Of a stretch of DNA of 64,000 nt, positions 25,269 to 34,476 are shown piece by piece; position 1 is the first letter of the stretch, and the number at the start of each line of letters is the position of its first letter. The DNA is from Gordonia sp049847105. Lineage in GTDB: Bacteria; Actinomycetota; Actinomycetes; Mycobacteriales; Mycobacteriaceae. The position numbers and the translations under genes were made by a program. The notes under the pieces were generated by a model. It was not told where the DNA came from. It searched no databases and saw only the letters and a list, made by a program, of their open reading frames with translations. The DNA is taken from the NCBI RefSeq assembly GCF_049847105.1, contig NZ_JBNCNS010000006.1, positions 1 to 64,000 on the forward strand, in the 5' to 3' direction.

Positions 25269-27649
25269 TGAATTCGAGCTCAGCTGTGAAGTCCGTGAAC
25301 ACACGCCTCGCCGAGGAATTGTCGGTCGGGGAGGGGCAGGTCGCCGCCGCGGTGCGGCTGCTCGACGACGGCTCGACCGTCCCGTTCATCGCCCGCTATC
25401 GCAAGGAGGTCACCGGGAGTCTCGACGACGCCCAGCTGCGGACGCTCGACGAGCGCCTGCGGTACCTGCGCGAACTCGACGAGCGACGCGACGCCGTTCT
25501 CGCGTCCATCGACGAGCAGGGCAAGCTCACCGACGAACTCCGATCCGCGCTGTTGGCCGCCGAGACCAAGGCTCGGGTTGAGGACATCTACCTCCCGTAC
25601 AAGCCGAAACGACGGACAAAGGCACAGATCGCGCGCGAAGCGGGCCTCGAGCCCCTCGCCGATCGGCTGCTGGCGGATCCGTCCAACGTCCCCGACGAGG
25701 CGGCGGCGGCGTTCGTGGGCGAGGGGGTCGCCGACGCGACCGCTGCGCTCGACGGCGCCCGACAGATCCTGGTCGAGCGCGCATCCGAAGACGCCGAGCT
25801 GGTGGGTGCGATCCGTGAGCGGTTCTGGGCCGACGGCTCCATGCACACCGCCGCGCGGTCCGAGGCCGCCTCGACCTCGCCCGCGGCCCAGAAGTTCCGG
25901 GACTACTTCGATTTCGCCGAGCCGCTGGAGTCGATGCCGTCGCACCGGGTGCTCGCGGTACTCCGTGGCGAGAAGGAGGATGCGCTGACGCTGACCCTCG
26001 ACGGCGGTGAGGACGACGGCTACCAGGCTATGGTCGCGGCGACCCTGGGTATCGACGGGTCGAATCCGGGACCGGCGACGCCGTGGCTGGTGGGTACCGC
26101 GCGGTGGGCGTGGCGCACCAAGCTGATGGTGTCCGCGTCCATCGAGGCGAGGGTCCGGCTGCGCCAGCGTGCCGAGGCCGACGCCGTGACGGTGTTCGCC
26201 ACCAATCTGAAGGATCTTCTGCTGGCCGCGCCCGCGGGTACCCGGCCGACGCTCGGCTTGGATCCGGGCTTCCGTACCGGGGTCAAGGTGGCGGTGGTCG
26301 ACGGTACCGGGAAGGTTCTCGACACCTGTGCCATCTATCCCCATCAGCCGCAGAAGCAGTGGGATCAGTCCAAGGCCACCCTCGCCGCACTCGTCGCGCG
26401 GCACGGGGTGGAGCTGGTGGCGATCGGCAACGGCACGGCCTCGCGTGAAACCGATGCGCTGGCAACCGAACTGATAGACGACATCCGGAAGGCGGGCGCG
26501 CAGGCGCCGGCCAAGGCGATCGTCAGCGAGGCCGGTGCGTCGGTGTACTCCGCGTCGGAGTACGCGTCGCACGAGCTGCCTCAGCTCGACGTGTCGCTGC
26601 GCGGCGCGGTGTCCATCGCGCGTCGCCTGCAGGACCCGCTCGCGGAGTTGGTGAAGATCGACCCCAAGTCGATCGGTGTCGGTCAGTATCAGCACGACGT
26701 CACCCCGGGCACCCTTGCCCGCAGTCTCGACGCCGTCGTGGAAGACGCCGTGAACGCCGTGGGTGTCGACCTGAACACGGCCTCGGTGCCCCTGCTGTCC
26801 CGCGTGTCGGGTGTCACCCCGACACTGGCCACGGCGATCGTCGCCCACCGCGACAGCATCGGGCCGTTCCGCAGCCGAGCCGGATTGCTCGACGTATCGC
26901 GCTTGGGCCCGAAGGCATTCGAACAATGTGCGGGCTTCCTACGGATCCGGGGCGGCGACGATCCGCTGGACTCGTCGGGGGTGCACCCCGAGTCGTACCC
27001 GGTGGTCCGGCGCATCCTGGATCGGTCCGGCCTGGCGATTGCCGAACTCATCGGTGACGAACGCGCACTACGCGGTCTACGGCCGGCCGATTTCGCCGAC
27101 GAGCGCTTCGGTCTCCCGACCGTGACGGACATCCTCGCCGAACTCGAGAAGCCGGGGCGTGATCCGCGTCCCGCGTTTGCCACCGCGACGTTCGCCGCGG
27201 GCGTGGAGAAGGTCGCACACCTCGAACCGGGGATGGTGCTGGAAGGTGTGGTCACCAACGTCGCGGCGTTCGGCGCCTTTGTCGACGTCGGTGTCCATCA
27301 GGATGGTCTGGTTCATGTCTCCGCGATGTCGGATCGGTTCGTGTCGGATCCGCACGAGGTGGTCCGCTCCGGGCAGGTGGTGCGGGTCAAGGTCATCGAG
27401 GTCGACGTGGATCGCCAACGTATCGGTCTGAGTCTGCGGCTCGACGACGAGGCCCGCGGGAGCGGACGTGCTCAGCAGGCAAAGTCGGGCGGAGGTGATC
27501 GGAATCCCGACCGCGCAGGACAGCCCGGCGGTCCGCGCGGGAACCGGGCACAGAAGAACGGCCGTCGCGACAACTCCGGTCGAGGACAGCGTGAGCGGCC
27601 GAGCGGGTCGATGGCCCAGGCGCTGCGCGAAGCCGGATTCGGTCGCTAG
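25268..27649 (+). CDS. tex: Tex-family RNA-binding transcription accessory protein
   Basis: Tex binds nucleic acid and affects transcription and stress survival; precise activity is unsettled. The 793-aa protein has the helical N-terminus (about 10-190, STVPFIARYRKEVTGSLDD), a YqgF/RuvC-like domain (LGLDPGFRTGVKVAVVD), helix-hairpin-helix repeats (SQVTPTL-like, GPFRSRAGLLDV) and an S1 domain (about 640-715, GMVLEGVVTNVAAFGAFVDV). The last 75 residues are an Arg/Gly-rich tail. GTG 25268 fits the leaderless promoter. Confidence 0.93.
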   Translation: MNSSSAVKSVNTRLAEELSVGEGQVAAAVRLLDDGSTVPFIARYRKEVTGSLDDAQLRTLDERLRYLRELDERRDAVLASIDEQGKLTDELRSALLAAETKARVEDIYLPYKPKRRTKAQIAREAGLEPLADRLLADPSNVPDEAAAAFVGEGVADATAALDGARQILVERASEDAELVGAIRERFWADGSMHTAARSEAASTSPAAQKFRDYFDFAEPLESMPSHRVLAVLRGEKEDALTLTLDGGEDDGYQAMVAATLGIDGSNPGPATPWLVGTARWAWRTKLMVSASIEARVRLRQRAEADAVTVFATNLKDLLLAAPAGTRPTLGLDPGFRTGVKVAVVDGTGKVLDTCAIYPHQPQKQWDQSKATLAALVARHGVELVAIGNGTASRETDALATELIDDIRKAGAQAPAKAIVSEAGASVYSASEYASHELPQLDVSLRGAVSIARRLQDPLAELVKIDPKSIGVGQYQHDVTPGTLARSLDAVVEDAVNAVGVDLNTASVPLLSRVSGVTPTLATAIVAHRDSIGPFRSRAGLLDVSRLGPKAFEQCAGFLRIRGGDDPLDSSGVHPESYPVVRRILDRSGLAIAELIGDERALRGLRPADFADERFGLPTVTDILAELEKPGRDPRPAFATATFAAGVEKVAHLEPGMVLEGVVTNVAAFGAFVDVGVHQDGLVHVSAMSDRFVSDPHEVVRSGQVVRVKVIEVDVDRQRIGLSLRLDDEARGSGRAQQAKSGGGDRNPDRAGQPGGPRGNRAQKNGRRDNSGRGQRERPSGSMAQALREAGFGR

Positions 27650-27662
27650 CCGAACACCTGCT

Positions 27663-29048
27663 TCAGGGACGCACGCCGGGCACTCGACTGAGGTTTGTCT
27701 TCAGGAGCATCACGTTGTAGTCGCTCCAGCGCGATGCGTTGAAGTACAGGTCTGGGGAATTACCCTGTAGCGCAGGGGAGTCGGGCAGCATCATCGGGCC
27801 GTACAGCACCACGGCGCCCGTGGGGACGAGGGTGCGCGGTGCGCTCCACGGGCCCTCGGGATGGTCGGCGGTACGGAGACGGATGTCGTTCTGGCCGTCG
27901 AGCATCACGTACTTCTTCAGGTACGGGCTCCAGGCCACCGACAATTCCGTCACGGGGGCGGGTACGACGATCGCCGATCCGTCGTCGGGGATCTGGGCGA
28001 TGTCGTCGACCCACTTGCGGGTCGCGCCGGCCCAGTACTGGTATCGATCGACGGCGAGGATGTCCTCGGGTTTGAACCTGGCGAGGAAGGCGGCGCCGAA
28101 TCTGCCGTTGGGCGTGCCGAACTGGTAGACGTACCCGTTCTCGTCGACCGAATCCGGCCGGCCGCGGACGTACGCGCCCTGCTGGAACTTGCCGTTGTTG
28201 TACTCGACCGGGGCGAGATTTCCGGGCAGCGCGAGCGAGACCGGCGCATTGACCAGGATCGTGCTCTGATCGGTCGTCCAGGTCTGTCCGTTGTCATCCG
28301 AGTAGGCGACCGCGGAGAAGTTGGTGACCCAGTTTCCGGCGGTTCCCCAGGAGCGGACCGACATGTAGTTGATGTACTGGCGGAACCCACCGGCATGCGG
28401 CAGTGCGATCGCGGCGGTCGGGATGGTGGTCACCTCGACATTGCTGATCCCGAGCGCCGGGATGAGCTGCTGCGCGAAGTTCGGCTGCCCGGGCGCGATG
28501 ACCGACCCCGAGGACGCATCCCCGGCCACCCCGTTCGGGACGCGGATCCCGTCGGTGAGCTGATTGTCGTCGGTGCGAAGGAGCACGTTGTGGCGCCACT
28601 GCTGACCGGAGACATTGCAGTTCCCGAACGTGTCGCCGAACGCCATCAGTGTCTGTCCACGTCCGTTGTCCCAGCTGATACCGAGGTCGGTGCCGCTGAT
28701 CCCGAAACGACTGAACGTGCGGTTACTGCTGAGCGGTCCGGTCACCCAGCCGATCGTGCGGCTGCTGGATCCGATGAACGGGATCAGGGGGCCTTGTGGG
28801 CCGATGTTCGGAATATTCGAACTGCCCGACGACCCGCTCGATCCACTCGACCCGAGGGAACCGCTGGACCCGAGGGAACCACTCGAGCCCAGCGAACCGT
28901 TGCCGAGAAGACTCGACCCGAACCCACCGTTGCCGCAAGGAGCCGCGTCGGCGGCGCCGGCGCCATGGGTCATCGCCAGTATCGATGCCGAGGCGGCCAG
29001 GGCACCGACGAGCACAATCCGAACACTCTGCGTGAGGCGTCGCCGCAC
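27663..29048 (-). CDS. Secreted DUF4185 protein, endo-D-arabinanase (GH183) family
   Basis: A 461-aa exported protein. Residues 1-33 are a signal peptide (MRRRLTQSVRIVLVGALAAS). Residues about 40-78 are a Gly/Ser linker with GSLGSS repeats. The rest is a DUF4185 beta-propeller-like domain. Members of this family, including M. tuberculosis Rv3707c, were shown to be endo-D-arabinanases (GH183) acting on arabinogalactan and lipoarabinomannan. The Asp residues in GTDLGISWD and AFGDTFG fit conserved acidic sites, though catalysis is inferred. GTG 29048 has a strong GGAGG site. A role in remodelling the own cell wall is likely. Confidence 0.85.
   Translation of the reverse strand: MRRRLTQSVRIVLVGALAASASILAMTHGAGAADAAPCGNGGFGSSLLGNGSLGSSGSLGSSGSLGSSGSSGSSGSSNIPNIGPQGPLIPFIGSSSRTIGWVTGPLSSNRTFSRFGISGTDLGISWDNGRGQTLMAFGDTFGNCNVSGQQWRHNVLLRTDDNQLTDGIRVPNGVAGDASSGSVIAPGQPNFAQQLIPALGISNVEVTTIPTAAIALPHAGGFRQYINYMSVRSWGTAGNWVTNFSAVAYSDDNGQTWTTDQSTILVNAPVSLALPGNLAPVEYNNGKFQQGAYVRGRPDSVDENGYVYQFGTPNGRFGAAFLARFKPEDILAVDRYQYWAGATRKWVDDIAQIPDDGSAIVVPAPVTELSVAWSPYLKKYVMLDGQNDIRLRTADHPEGPWSAPRTLVPTGAVVLYGPMMLPDSPALQGNSPDLYFNASRWSDYNVMLLKTNLSRVPGVRP
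28846..28899 (-). repeat. 18-bp tandem repeat in the Gly/Ser linker
   Basis: Three 18-bp units (28846, 28864 and 28882 on the plus strand), ctcgacccgagggaaccg and relatives, encode the GSLGSS repeats of the secreted DUF4185 protein. Copy number may vary between strains. Confidence 0.8.
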
Positions 29049-29170
29049 GTCTACCTCCAGGAGCGATGGATGTCACCAATGTGACTGATGAGGTAATTGT
29101 GACGCACGTGACTCAGGATCACGCCACGAGCCGGTCACGATCGGATATCGTCTCGCAGCGGCGGTCGGGA

Positions 29171-29572
29171 TCAGACGAGACCGGTCACGGCTGCGCGGAG
29201 GGCGACGAGATCTCGCTCGACGGCCATGCAGTCGGCCGTGAACTCGTCCTCGGTCAGGTCGCGCTGCCGGACGGTGAAGACCACCTCGGAGCCGTCCGGA
29301 TGACCGGTGACCCGCAACGGGTTGGCGACCACCGTGCCATCGGGGAGGGTCACGTCGTGATCGAGGATCCCGTACTGATTCGGCGGGGCGAACCGCACAA
29401 TGACCTCGCCCATCGGCGATGCGGCGACCAGCGCATCGCCCTCGCGACGGACGCCTGCGGCCAGGCCCGCCGCCCACGTGGGGAGATTCGCCGGATCGGC
29501 CGCGAACGCGTAGACCTCCGCTGCCGGCGCCGGTATGACGACGGACATGTGCCGGCTCTGCATCTCGCTCAT
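29171..29572 (-). CDS. SRPBCC (START-like) family protein
   Basis: A 133-aa protein of the polyketide cyclase/SRPBCC fold: an N-terminal strand (SVVIPAPAAEVYAFAADPANL), typical PAAEVYAF and the C-terminal helix (EDEFTADCMAVERDLVALRA). It likely binds a hydrophobic ligand; no substrate can be named. A leaderless promoter (TACGCT, 29585-29580 on the minus strand, 7 nt before ATG 29572) supports the start. It is divergent from the aroE-like gene by only 35 bp. Confidence 0.8.
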   Translation of the reverse strand: MSEMQSRHMSVVIPAPAAEVYAFAADPANLPTWAAGLAAGVRREGDALVAASPMGEVIVRFAPPNQYGILDHDVTLPDGTVVANPLRVTGHPDGSEVVFTVRQRDLTEDEFTADCMAVERDLVALRAAVTGLV

Positions 29573-29607
29573 GGGCGAGAGCGTAACGCCGGATTAGTGT
29601 GTGATTC
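29573..29607. promoter_or_regulatory. 35-bp divergent region with two leaderless promoters
   Basis: The minus-strand -10 TACGCT (29585-29580) is 7 nt from ATG 29572 and the plus-strand -10 TAGTGT (29595-29600) is 7 nt from ATG 29608. The two -10 boxes are only 9 bp apart, so each polymerase would cover the other's -10 and start point. The promoters should exclude each other. Confidence 0.55.
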
Positions 29608-30423
29608 ATGCCCATCCTGAACAAGGACATGACGGTGTGCATCTCACTCGCCGGCCGCCCGTCGAACATCGGCACGCGATTTCACAACCACCTCTACGAC
29701 GAACTCGGGCTCAACTACATCTACAAGGCGTTCACCACGGACGACATCGAGGGGGCCTTGCGGGGTGTCCGTGCTCTCGGCATTCGCGGCTGTTCGGTGT
29801 CGATGCCCTTCAAGGAGGCCGTCATCCCGCTGGTCGATGTGCTGGAGGAATCCGCGTCGGCGATCGAATCGGTCAACACCATCGTCAACGACGACGGCAC
29901 GCTCACCGCCTCGAACACCGACTACGAAGCGGTCGCGACGCTCATCGCCGAACACGGCCTCGACCCGGGCGCGACGGTGGCCGTCCGCGGGTCCGGTGGC
30001 ATGGCCAAGGCTGTGGTGGCGGCGTTTCGAGGAGCCGGATTCGACGATGTCACGGTGATCGCTCGCAATGGGCGCGCCGGCGCGGCGCTGGCCGAGAAGT
30101 ACGGCTATGTCCACACGGCGGACGAACCCTCGTCGGGAACCACTGTGCTGGTGAATGTGACACCGCTGGGAATGCACGGAGCGGACGGGGAAGCCCTGTC
30201 GTTCGGCCGCGAGCAGATCGCGGCCGCCGACGTGGTGTTCGACGTCGTCGCCTTCCCGGCAGACACCCCTCTGATCCGCACGGCCCGCGGAGAGGGCAAG
30301 CGAGTCATCACTGGAGCGGAGGTGATCGCTCTCCAGGCCGCGCGACAGTTCGAGCGCTACACGGGGGTCACGATCACCCGGGAACAGGTCGTGCGAGCGT
30401 CGGAGTTCTCCCGGGCAGAGTGA
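29608..30423 (+). CDS. Shikimate 5-dehydrogenase-like protein
   Basis: A 271-aa member of the shikimate dehydrogenase family. The N-terminal substrate domain keeps the lysine of SVSMPFKEA and the Asp of NTDYEA; the Rossmann domain has VRGSGGMAKAVV for the nucleotide and NVTPLGM near the site. The start MPILNKDMTVCISLAGRP is characteristic of the HI0607/RifI-like side group rather than the AroE of the shikimate pathway, which is usually placed beside aroC. Whether it makes shikimate in the cell is open. No aromatic pathway genes adjoin it. Confidence 0.82.
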   Translation: MPILNKDMTVCISLAGRPSNIGTRFHNHLYDELGLNYIYKAFTTDDIEGALRGVRALGIRGCSVSMPFKEAVIPLVDVLEESASAIESVNTIVNDDGTLTASNTDYEAVATLIAEHGLDPGATVAVRGSGGMAKAVVAAFRGAGFDDVTVIARNGRAGAALAEKYGYVHTADEPSSGTTVLVNVTPLGMHGADGEALSFGREQIAAADVVFDVVAFPADTPLIRTARGEGKRVITGAEVIALQAARQFERYTGVTITREQVVRASEFSRAE

Positions 30424-30439
30424 GGCGGGATGATGCTCG

Positions 30440-31279
30440 TCACGTGTCGAGTACCGCTGCGACGCGGGCCTCGAGGCCCGCGATCCCGGTGATATCGATG
30501 CCAAAGGTGTCGACTAGCAGGTCGAGCACGTCGTGGGTGGTCGCGAGCGCGCGCTTCTCACCCGAGCCGTCGGGACGATGGATCGCGAGGTTGCGACCGC
30601 GAAGATTCCATCGCGCGTCGTCGACGATCATGCACGCGGTCAACCCGGTGCGGAAGTGCGAGCCCGGGTGGGTGGACGCGAACCAGCTGCCGACCACGCT
30701 GTCGATCTCGGGCCGTGGGCGCGGATCGAACAAGTACAGCGGCCGCCAGTGGCCGCCGACCATCGATTCCATCGTGCGGAACCGGTCGTCGGGTCCGGCG
30801 CTGATCCGGAACGGCTCGAGATCGGTGTCCTGACGTTCATCCAACGTGAACCGCAAAGGAGCGGTGGGTGTCTGGCCCCCGAAGCCGACGTCCACGAGGT
30901 ACCGCTGCGGGTCGTCGGGGGTCTCGACGACGAGGAGTTGATGCGTCTCGGCGGGCAGCGGACCCGGCTCCTTCATCCATACGACACGCCCCGCCAGCGG
31001 ATCGACCCGATAGCCGAGTGCGTCGAGAACGTGCCGGAGCAGGCCGTTGTGCTCATAACAGAACCCGCCTCGGCGCCGGCGGACGAGCTTGTCCTGAAGG
31101 CTCTCGGCGTCGAGCCGATCGACTGCGGTCCCGGTCAGCGGATCGAGGTTCTCGAACGGGATTCGACGAATGTGTGCTGCCACCAGACCCGACAACGTCG
31201 GAAGTGAGGCAGTCCGGTCACCGGAATACCCGATGCGCCGAAGATAGGCATCGACATCGACCGCGACGGAAATGCTCAT
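30440..31279 (-). CDS. nat: Arylamine N-acetyltransferase
   Basis: Transfers acetyl or propionyl from CoA to arylamines and hydrazines; in mycobacteria NAT acts on isoniazid and belongs to a sterol catabolic locus. The 279-aa protein keeps the Cys-His-Asp triad in RGGFCYEHN, THQLLVV and LVDVGFGGQ. IPFENLDPL is the N-terminal family motif. No sterol genes lie near it here. It converges with the shikimate dehydrogenase-like gene, 16 nt apart. Confidence 0.93.
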   Translation of the reverse strand: MSISVAVDVDAYLRRIGYSGDRTASLPTLSGLVAAHIRRIPFENLDPLTGTAVDRLDAESLQDKLVRRRRGGFCYEHNGLLRHVLDALGYRVDPLAGRVVWMKEPGPLPAETHQLLVVETPDDPQRYLVDVGFGGQTPTAPLRFTLDERQDTDLEPFRISAGPDDRFRTMESMVGGHWRPLYLFDPRPRPEIDSVVGSWFASTHPGSHFRTGLTACMIVDDARWNLRGRNLAIHRPDGSGEKRALATTHDVLDLLVDTFGIDITGIAGLEARVAAVLDT

Positions 31280-31350
31280 GGCGCCATCGTCGCATCACGC
31301 GCTCGTGACGAGTTGCCGACATCGCCGGGCGACGTGGGGTCTGGTCGTCT

Positions 31351-31368
31351 GGCACACTTGTGAGTGCC
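31351..31368. promoter_or_regulatory. Palindrome upstream of the desaturase gene
   Basis: GGCAC (31351-31355) and GTGCC (31364-31368) flank an 8-bp core to give an 18-bp imperfect palindrome, GGCACACTTGTGAGTGCC. It lies midway in the 195-bp gap between nat and the desaturase. The size fits a TetR-type operator; the regulator is unknown. Confidence 0.4.
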
Positions 31369-31474
31369 GACGTGATGCATTGCTTTTAGCTGGTCGTGAC
31401 TCTCGTAGCGCGCCCCTTCACGGACCGACCCTCCGTGGCGCCAAGGCTCCGAGCAGAAAGCAACGAGGCGCATC

Positions 31475-32539
31475 GTGTCGGACTCGAACGGTTCCACCCT
31501 TGCCCGCAACCGGTTTGTCAGTTCGTACTCGGACCTGGTGGCCGAGGTTCGTGACACCGGACTCCTCGAACGTCGGCGCACCTATTACGTGATCCGGATC
31601 GCCGCCACGATCGCCGCATTCGTCGCGGTCTGGGCGGGCGTTGTCATGATCGGGGATTCGTGGTGGCAGCTCGCGCTCGCAGCGGCGCTGGCCGTGATCA
31701 GCACGCAGTTCGGCTTCCTCGGTCACGACGGAGCGCATCGCCAGATGTTCGCATCGGCGGCGGCCAACGAGTGGACCGCCCGGATCGTCGCAGGTGCGTT
31801 CGCCGGGTTGTCGCTGCACTGGTGGCGGGGCAAGCACAATCGACATCACAAGGCGCCCAATCAGATCGGCGTCGATCCCGACATCGCATCCGGGGCGATC
31901 GCGTTCGTGCCGGCGGACGCGGAGAACCGCACCGGCATCTCCGGCTGGTTTACCCGGCACCAGGGATGGCTCTTCTTCCCGCTGGTGACACTGGAGGGTG
32001 TCGCGCTGCACATCTCCAGTATTCAAGGGCTGATCGGCCGGGCGCCCGTGGCACATCGCGCGCTGGAACTCGCCTTGATCGTGGGCCGGCTGTTGTTCGG
32101 GATGGTCTTGCCGCTGGTGCTGATGCCGTTGCCGATCGCCGCCGCGTTCATCGTCGTCCATCTGGCCCTGTTCGGCCTGCTGCTCGGCGGCTCCTTCGCA
32201 CCCAACCACAAGGGGATGCCGTTGGTGCCCAAGGATATGCGGGTGGATTTCCTGCGCCGCCAGGTCCTGATGTCGCGCAACATCCGGGGTGGCCGATTCA
32301 CCGATTTCATGATGGGCGGACTCAACTACCAGATCGAGCACCACCTGTTCCCGAGTATGCCGCGGCCGAACCTGGCCAAGGTGCAGCCGCTGGTCCGCGC
32401 CCACTGCGCGCGCCACGGGGTGACCTACACGGAGACGTCACTCGTGGGTTCCTACGCGATCGTGATCCGCTATCTGAACCAGGCCGGTCTCGGTGAGCGT
32501 GACCCGTTCAAATGTCCGCTCGTCCAGACGTACCGCTGA
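31475..32539 (+). CDS. Membrane fatty acid desaturase (DesA3-like)
   Basis: A 354-aa di-iron integral membrane enzyme that puts a double bond in a fatty acyl chain, close to the DesA3 delta-9 stearoyl-CoA type. Three His boxes are visible: HDGAH, HNRHH and QIEHH (in NYQIEHHLFPSM). Four hydrophobic helices lie around 45-90 and 195-245. There is no cytochrome b5 domain, so an external reductase is needed; DesA3 uses Rv3230c, and no homologue is adjacent. GTG 31475 has GAGGCG upstream. Confidence 0.9.
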   Translation: MSDSNGSTLARNRFVSSYSDLVAEVRDTGLLERRRTYYVIRIAATIAAFVAVWAGVVMIGDSWWQLALAAALAVISTQFGFLGHDGAHRQMFASAAANEWTARIVAGAFAGLSLHWWRGKHNRHHKAPNQIGVDPDIASGAIAFVPADAENRTGISGWFTRHQGWLFFPLVTLEGVALHISSIQGLIGRAPVAHRALELALIVGRLLFGMVLPLVLMPLPIAAAFIVVHLALFGLLLGGSFAPNHKGMPLVPKDMRVDFLRRQVLMSRNIRGGRFTDFMMGGLNYQIEHHLFPSMPRPNLAKVQPLVRAHCARHGVTYTETSLVGSYAIVIRYLNQAGLGERDPFKCPLVQTYR

Positions 32540-32558
32540 TCTCCGCGATCGGCGGTCC

Positions 32559-34295
32559 TCAGTCGAACAGTCGCCGGAACAGGTTGGTCTCCGCCAGGTC
32601 GACGAGTTCATCGCCGCGACCGGACATCACGGTGCGCAAAGCATAGAGGGTGAACCCCTTGGCCTGCGCGGCGGTCACCGTCGGCGGGATCGAGAGTTCC
32701 TGCCGGGCGGTCACGACGTCCAGCAGAGCCGGCCCGTCGTGCTCGAGGAATGCTCGGACGGCACCGCTCAGATCATCCGGCTGTTCGACCCGGCGCCCGA
32801 AGATGCCCACCGCGGAGGCGAGTTCGGCGAAGTCCGGATTGTCAAGCTGTGTCCCGTAGTTCACGAAACCGGCGGCCTTCATCTCCACCTCGACAAAGTT
32901 CAGTGACGAGTTGTTGAACACCACGATCTTCACGGGCAGCTTGTTCTGCGTGATCGTGAGCAGCTCACCGAGCAACATCGTGAGTCCGCCGTCGCCGGCC
33001 AGCGCGATGATCTGTCGACCCGGGTACGCCGACTGCGCGCCGACCGCCTGCGACACCGCATTGGCCATGCTGCCGTGCGAGAACGAGCCGATGAGCCGGC
33101 GTCGCCCGTTCATCCTCAGGTATCGCGCGGCCCACACCACCGGTGACCCGACGTCGGGGATGAAGACCGCGTCGTCGCTCGCCAGGTCACTGATCAGCCG
33201 GGCCAAGTACTGCGGATGGATCGGCTGCCGGTTGCGGTCGTTGTCGGCGAGTTCGTCGAGGCTCTCGCGAGCCTTCACGTAGTGCCGGCGCGCCGATCGG
33301 AGGTGCTCGGAACTACGGTTACGGTCGATCAAGGGCGCCAGCCGTGGGACGGTGTCGGCGACGCTGCCCACAAGTCCGAGGTCGACCGGGGTGCGTCGAC
33401 CGATCTGCTCGCCCCGGATGTCGACCTGGATGATGGTGGCCTTGGACGGATAGAACTGCTGGTAGGGGAAATCGGTCCCCAACATCAGCAGGGCGTCACA
33501 TTTCTCGATGGCCCGATAGCCGGAGGAGAAGCCCAGCAGTCCGGTCATCCCGACGTCGTACGGATTGTCGTACTCGATGAACTCCTTACCGCGCAGTGCG
33601 TGGACGACCGGCGCCTGCAACGCTCCCGCCAGCTCGACCACCTCGTCGTGCGCACCGGCGACACCCGCTCCGGCGAGGATGGTCACGGCTTGCGCCTTGT
33701 TGAGAATGTCTGCGGCAGCGGCCAACCCGTCGTCGGTGGGGGCGACGACGCGGTCGACTCGGCGGATCGGTGCTCCCGCACGGCGATTCGCGCCTTTTGT
33801 CAAGAAGATCTCGCCGGGGATCACCAGCACGGCGACATCGCTGGTCTCGACGGCCGTGCGTATCGCGATGTCGAGCAGGCGCGGCAATTGCTCGGGAGTG
33901 CTGACCATCTCGCAGAATGCGCTGCACTCGACGAACAGCCGCTCCGGATGGGTCTCCTGGAAATATGTGCTGCCGATTTCGGGTGCCGGGATGTGTGCCG
34001 CGATGGCCAGTACCGGCACCCGACTGCGATGCGCGTCGAACAACCCGTTGATGAGATGTAGATTGCCCGGCCCGCAACTGCCCGCACAGACCGCCAGATC
34101 GCCGGTCAGGGCCGCATCCGCGGCTGCCGCGAAGGCCGCGCCCTCCTCGTGACGCGCGTGCTGCCAGGAAATGGTGCCGTCACGGCGCAGGGCGTCGGTG
34201 AACCCGTTGAGCGAATCGCCCGGAATGCCGTATACGCGGCTGACCCCGGAGTTCTTCAGCGACTCGATGATGTTGTCCGCCAAGGTTGTCGCCAT
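32559..34295 (-). CDS. poxB: Pyruvate oxidase / pyruvate:quinone oxidoreductase
   Basis: A 578-aa ThDP- and FAD-dependent enzyme like E. coli PoxB and Corynebacterium Pqo, which converts pyruvate to acetate and CO2 and passes electrons to quinone at the membrane. The ThDP glutamate is in ARHEEGAAF. LLMLGTDFPYQQFYP belongs to the FAD domain. GDGGLTMLLGE opens the ThDP motif that ends in NNSSLNFV. The C-terminus (about 535-578) fits the membrane-binding tail of PoxB. ATG 34295 has GAAAGGA upstream. A role at low growth rate is inferred from relatives. Confidence 0.9.
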   Translation of the reverse strand: MATTLADNIIESLKNSGVSRVYGIPGDSLNGFTDALRRDGTISWQHARHEEGAAFAAAADAALTGDLAVCAGSCGPGNLHLINGLFDAHRSRVPVLAIAAHIPAPEIGSTYFQETHPERLFVECSAFCEMVSTPEQLPRLLDIAIRTAVETSDVAVLVIPGEIFLTKGANRRAGAPIRRVDRVVAPTDDGLAAAADILNKAQAVTILAGAGVAGAHDEVVELAGALQAPVVHALRGKEFIEYDNPYDVGMTGLLGFSSGYRAIEKCDALLMLGTDFPYQQFYPSKATIIQVDIRGEQIGRRTPVDLGLVGSVADTVPRLAPLIDRNRSSEHLRSARRHYVKARESLDELADNDRNRQPIHPQYLARLISDLASDDAVFIPDVGSPVVWAARYLRMNGRRRLIGSFSHGSMANAVSQAVGAQSAYPGRQIIALAGDGGLTMLLGELLTITQNKLPVKIVVFNNSSLNFVEVEMKAAGFVNYGTQLDNPDFAELASAVGIFGRRVEQPDDLSGAVRAFLEHDGPALLDVVTARQELSIPPTVTAAQAKGFTLYALRTVMSGRGDELVDLAETNLFRRLFD

Positions 34296-34417
34296 GGTGT
34301 GTCCTTTCGGCAGGGAGCTCGACGACGATTAGGTCGTCCTCTCCCTCACCCCCGTCACGGCCCCCTCGGTCCCGATGCTACCCGAGCAAATCGGGGGCGC
34401 CGGTCACATGACGTGAC

Positions 34418-34423
34418 TATCCT
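34418..34423 (+). promoter_or_regulatory. Candidate -10 for the small basic ORF
   Basis: TATCCT matches TANNNT and would start transcription near 34430, about 47 nt before GTG 34477. No clear -35 is seen. Confidence 0.3.
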
Positions 34424-34476
34424 GGGTGGTCAGTGATAGGTGTCGGCTCGACGATGCCGGATCGAGGTGATGGCAG

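Noticed and set aside
29062..29125. TCACCAATGTGA and GTGACTCAGGATCAC as CRP/GlxR sites before the DUF4185 gene
   Set aside because: The spacing between half sites is 4 and 7 nt, not the 6 nt of the CRP consensus, and flanking bases do not fit.
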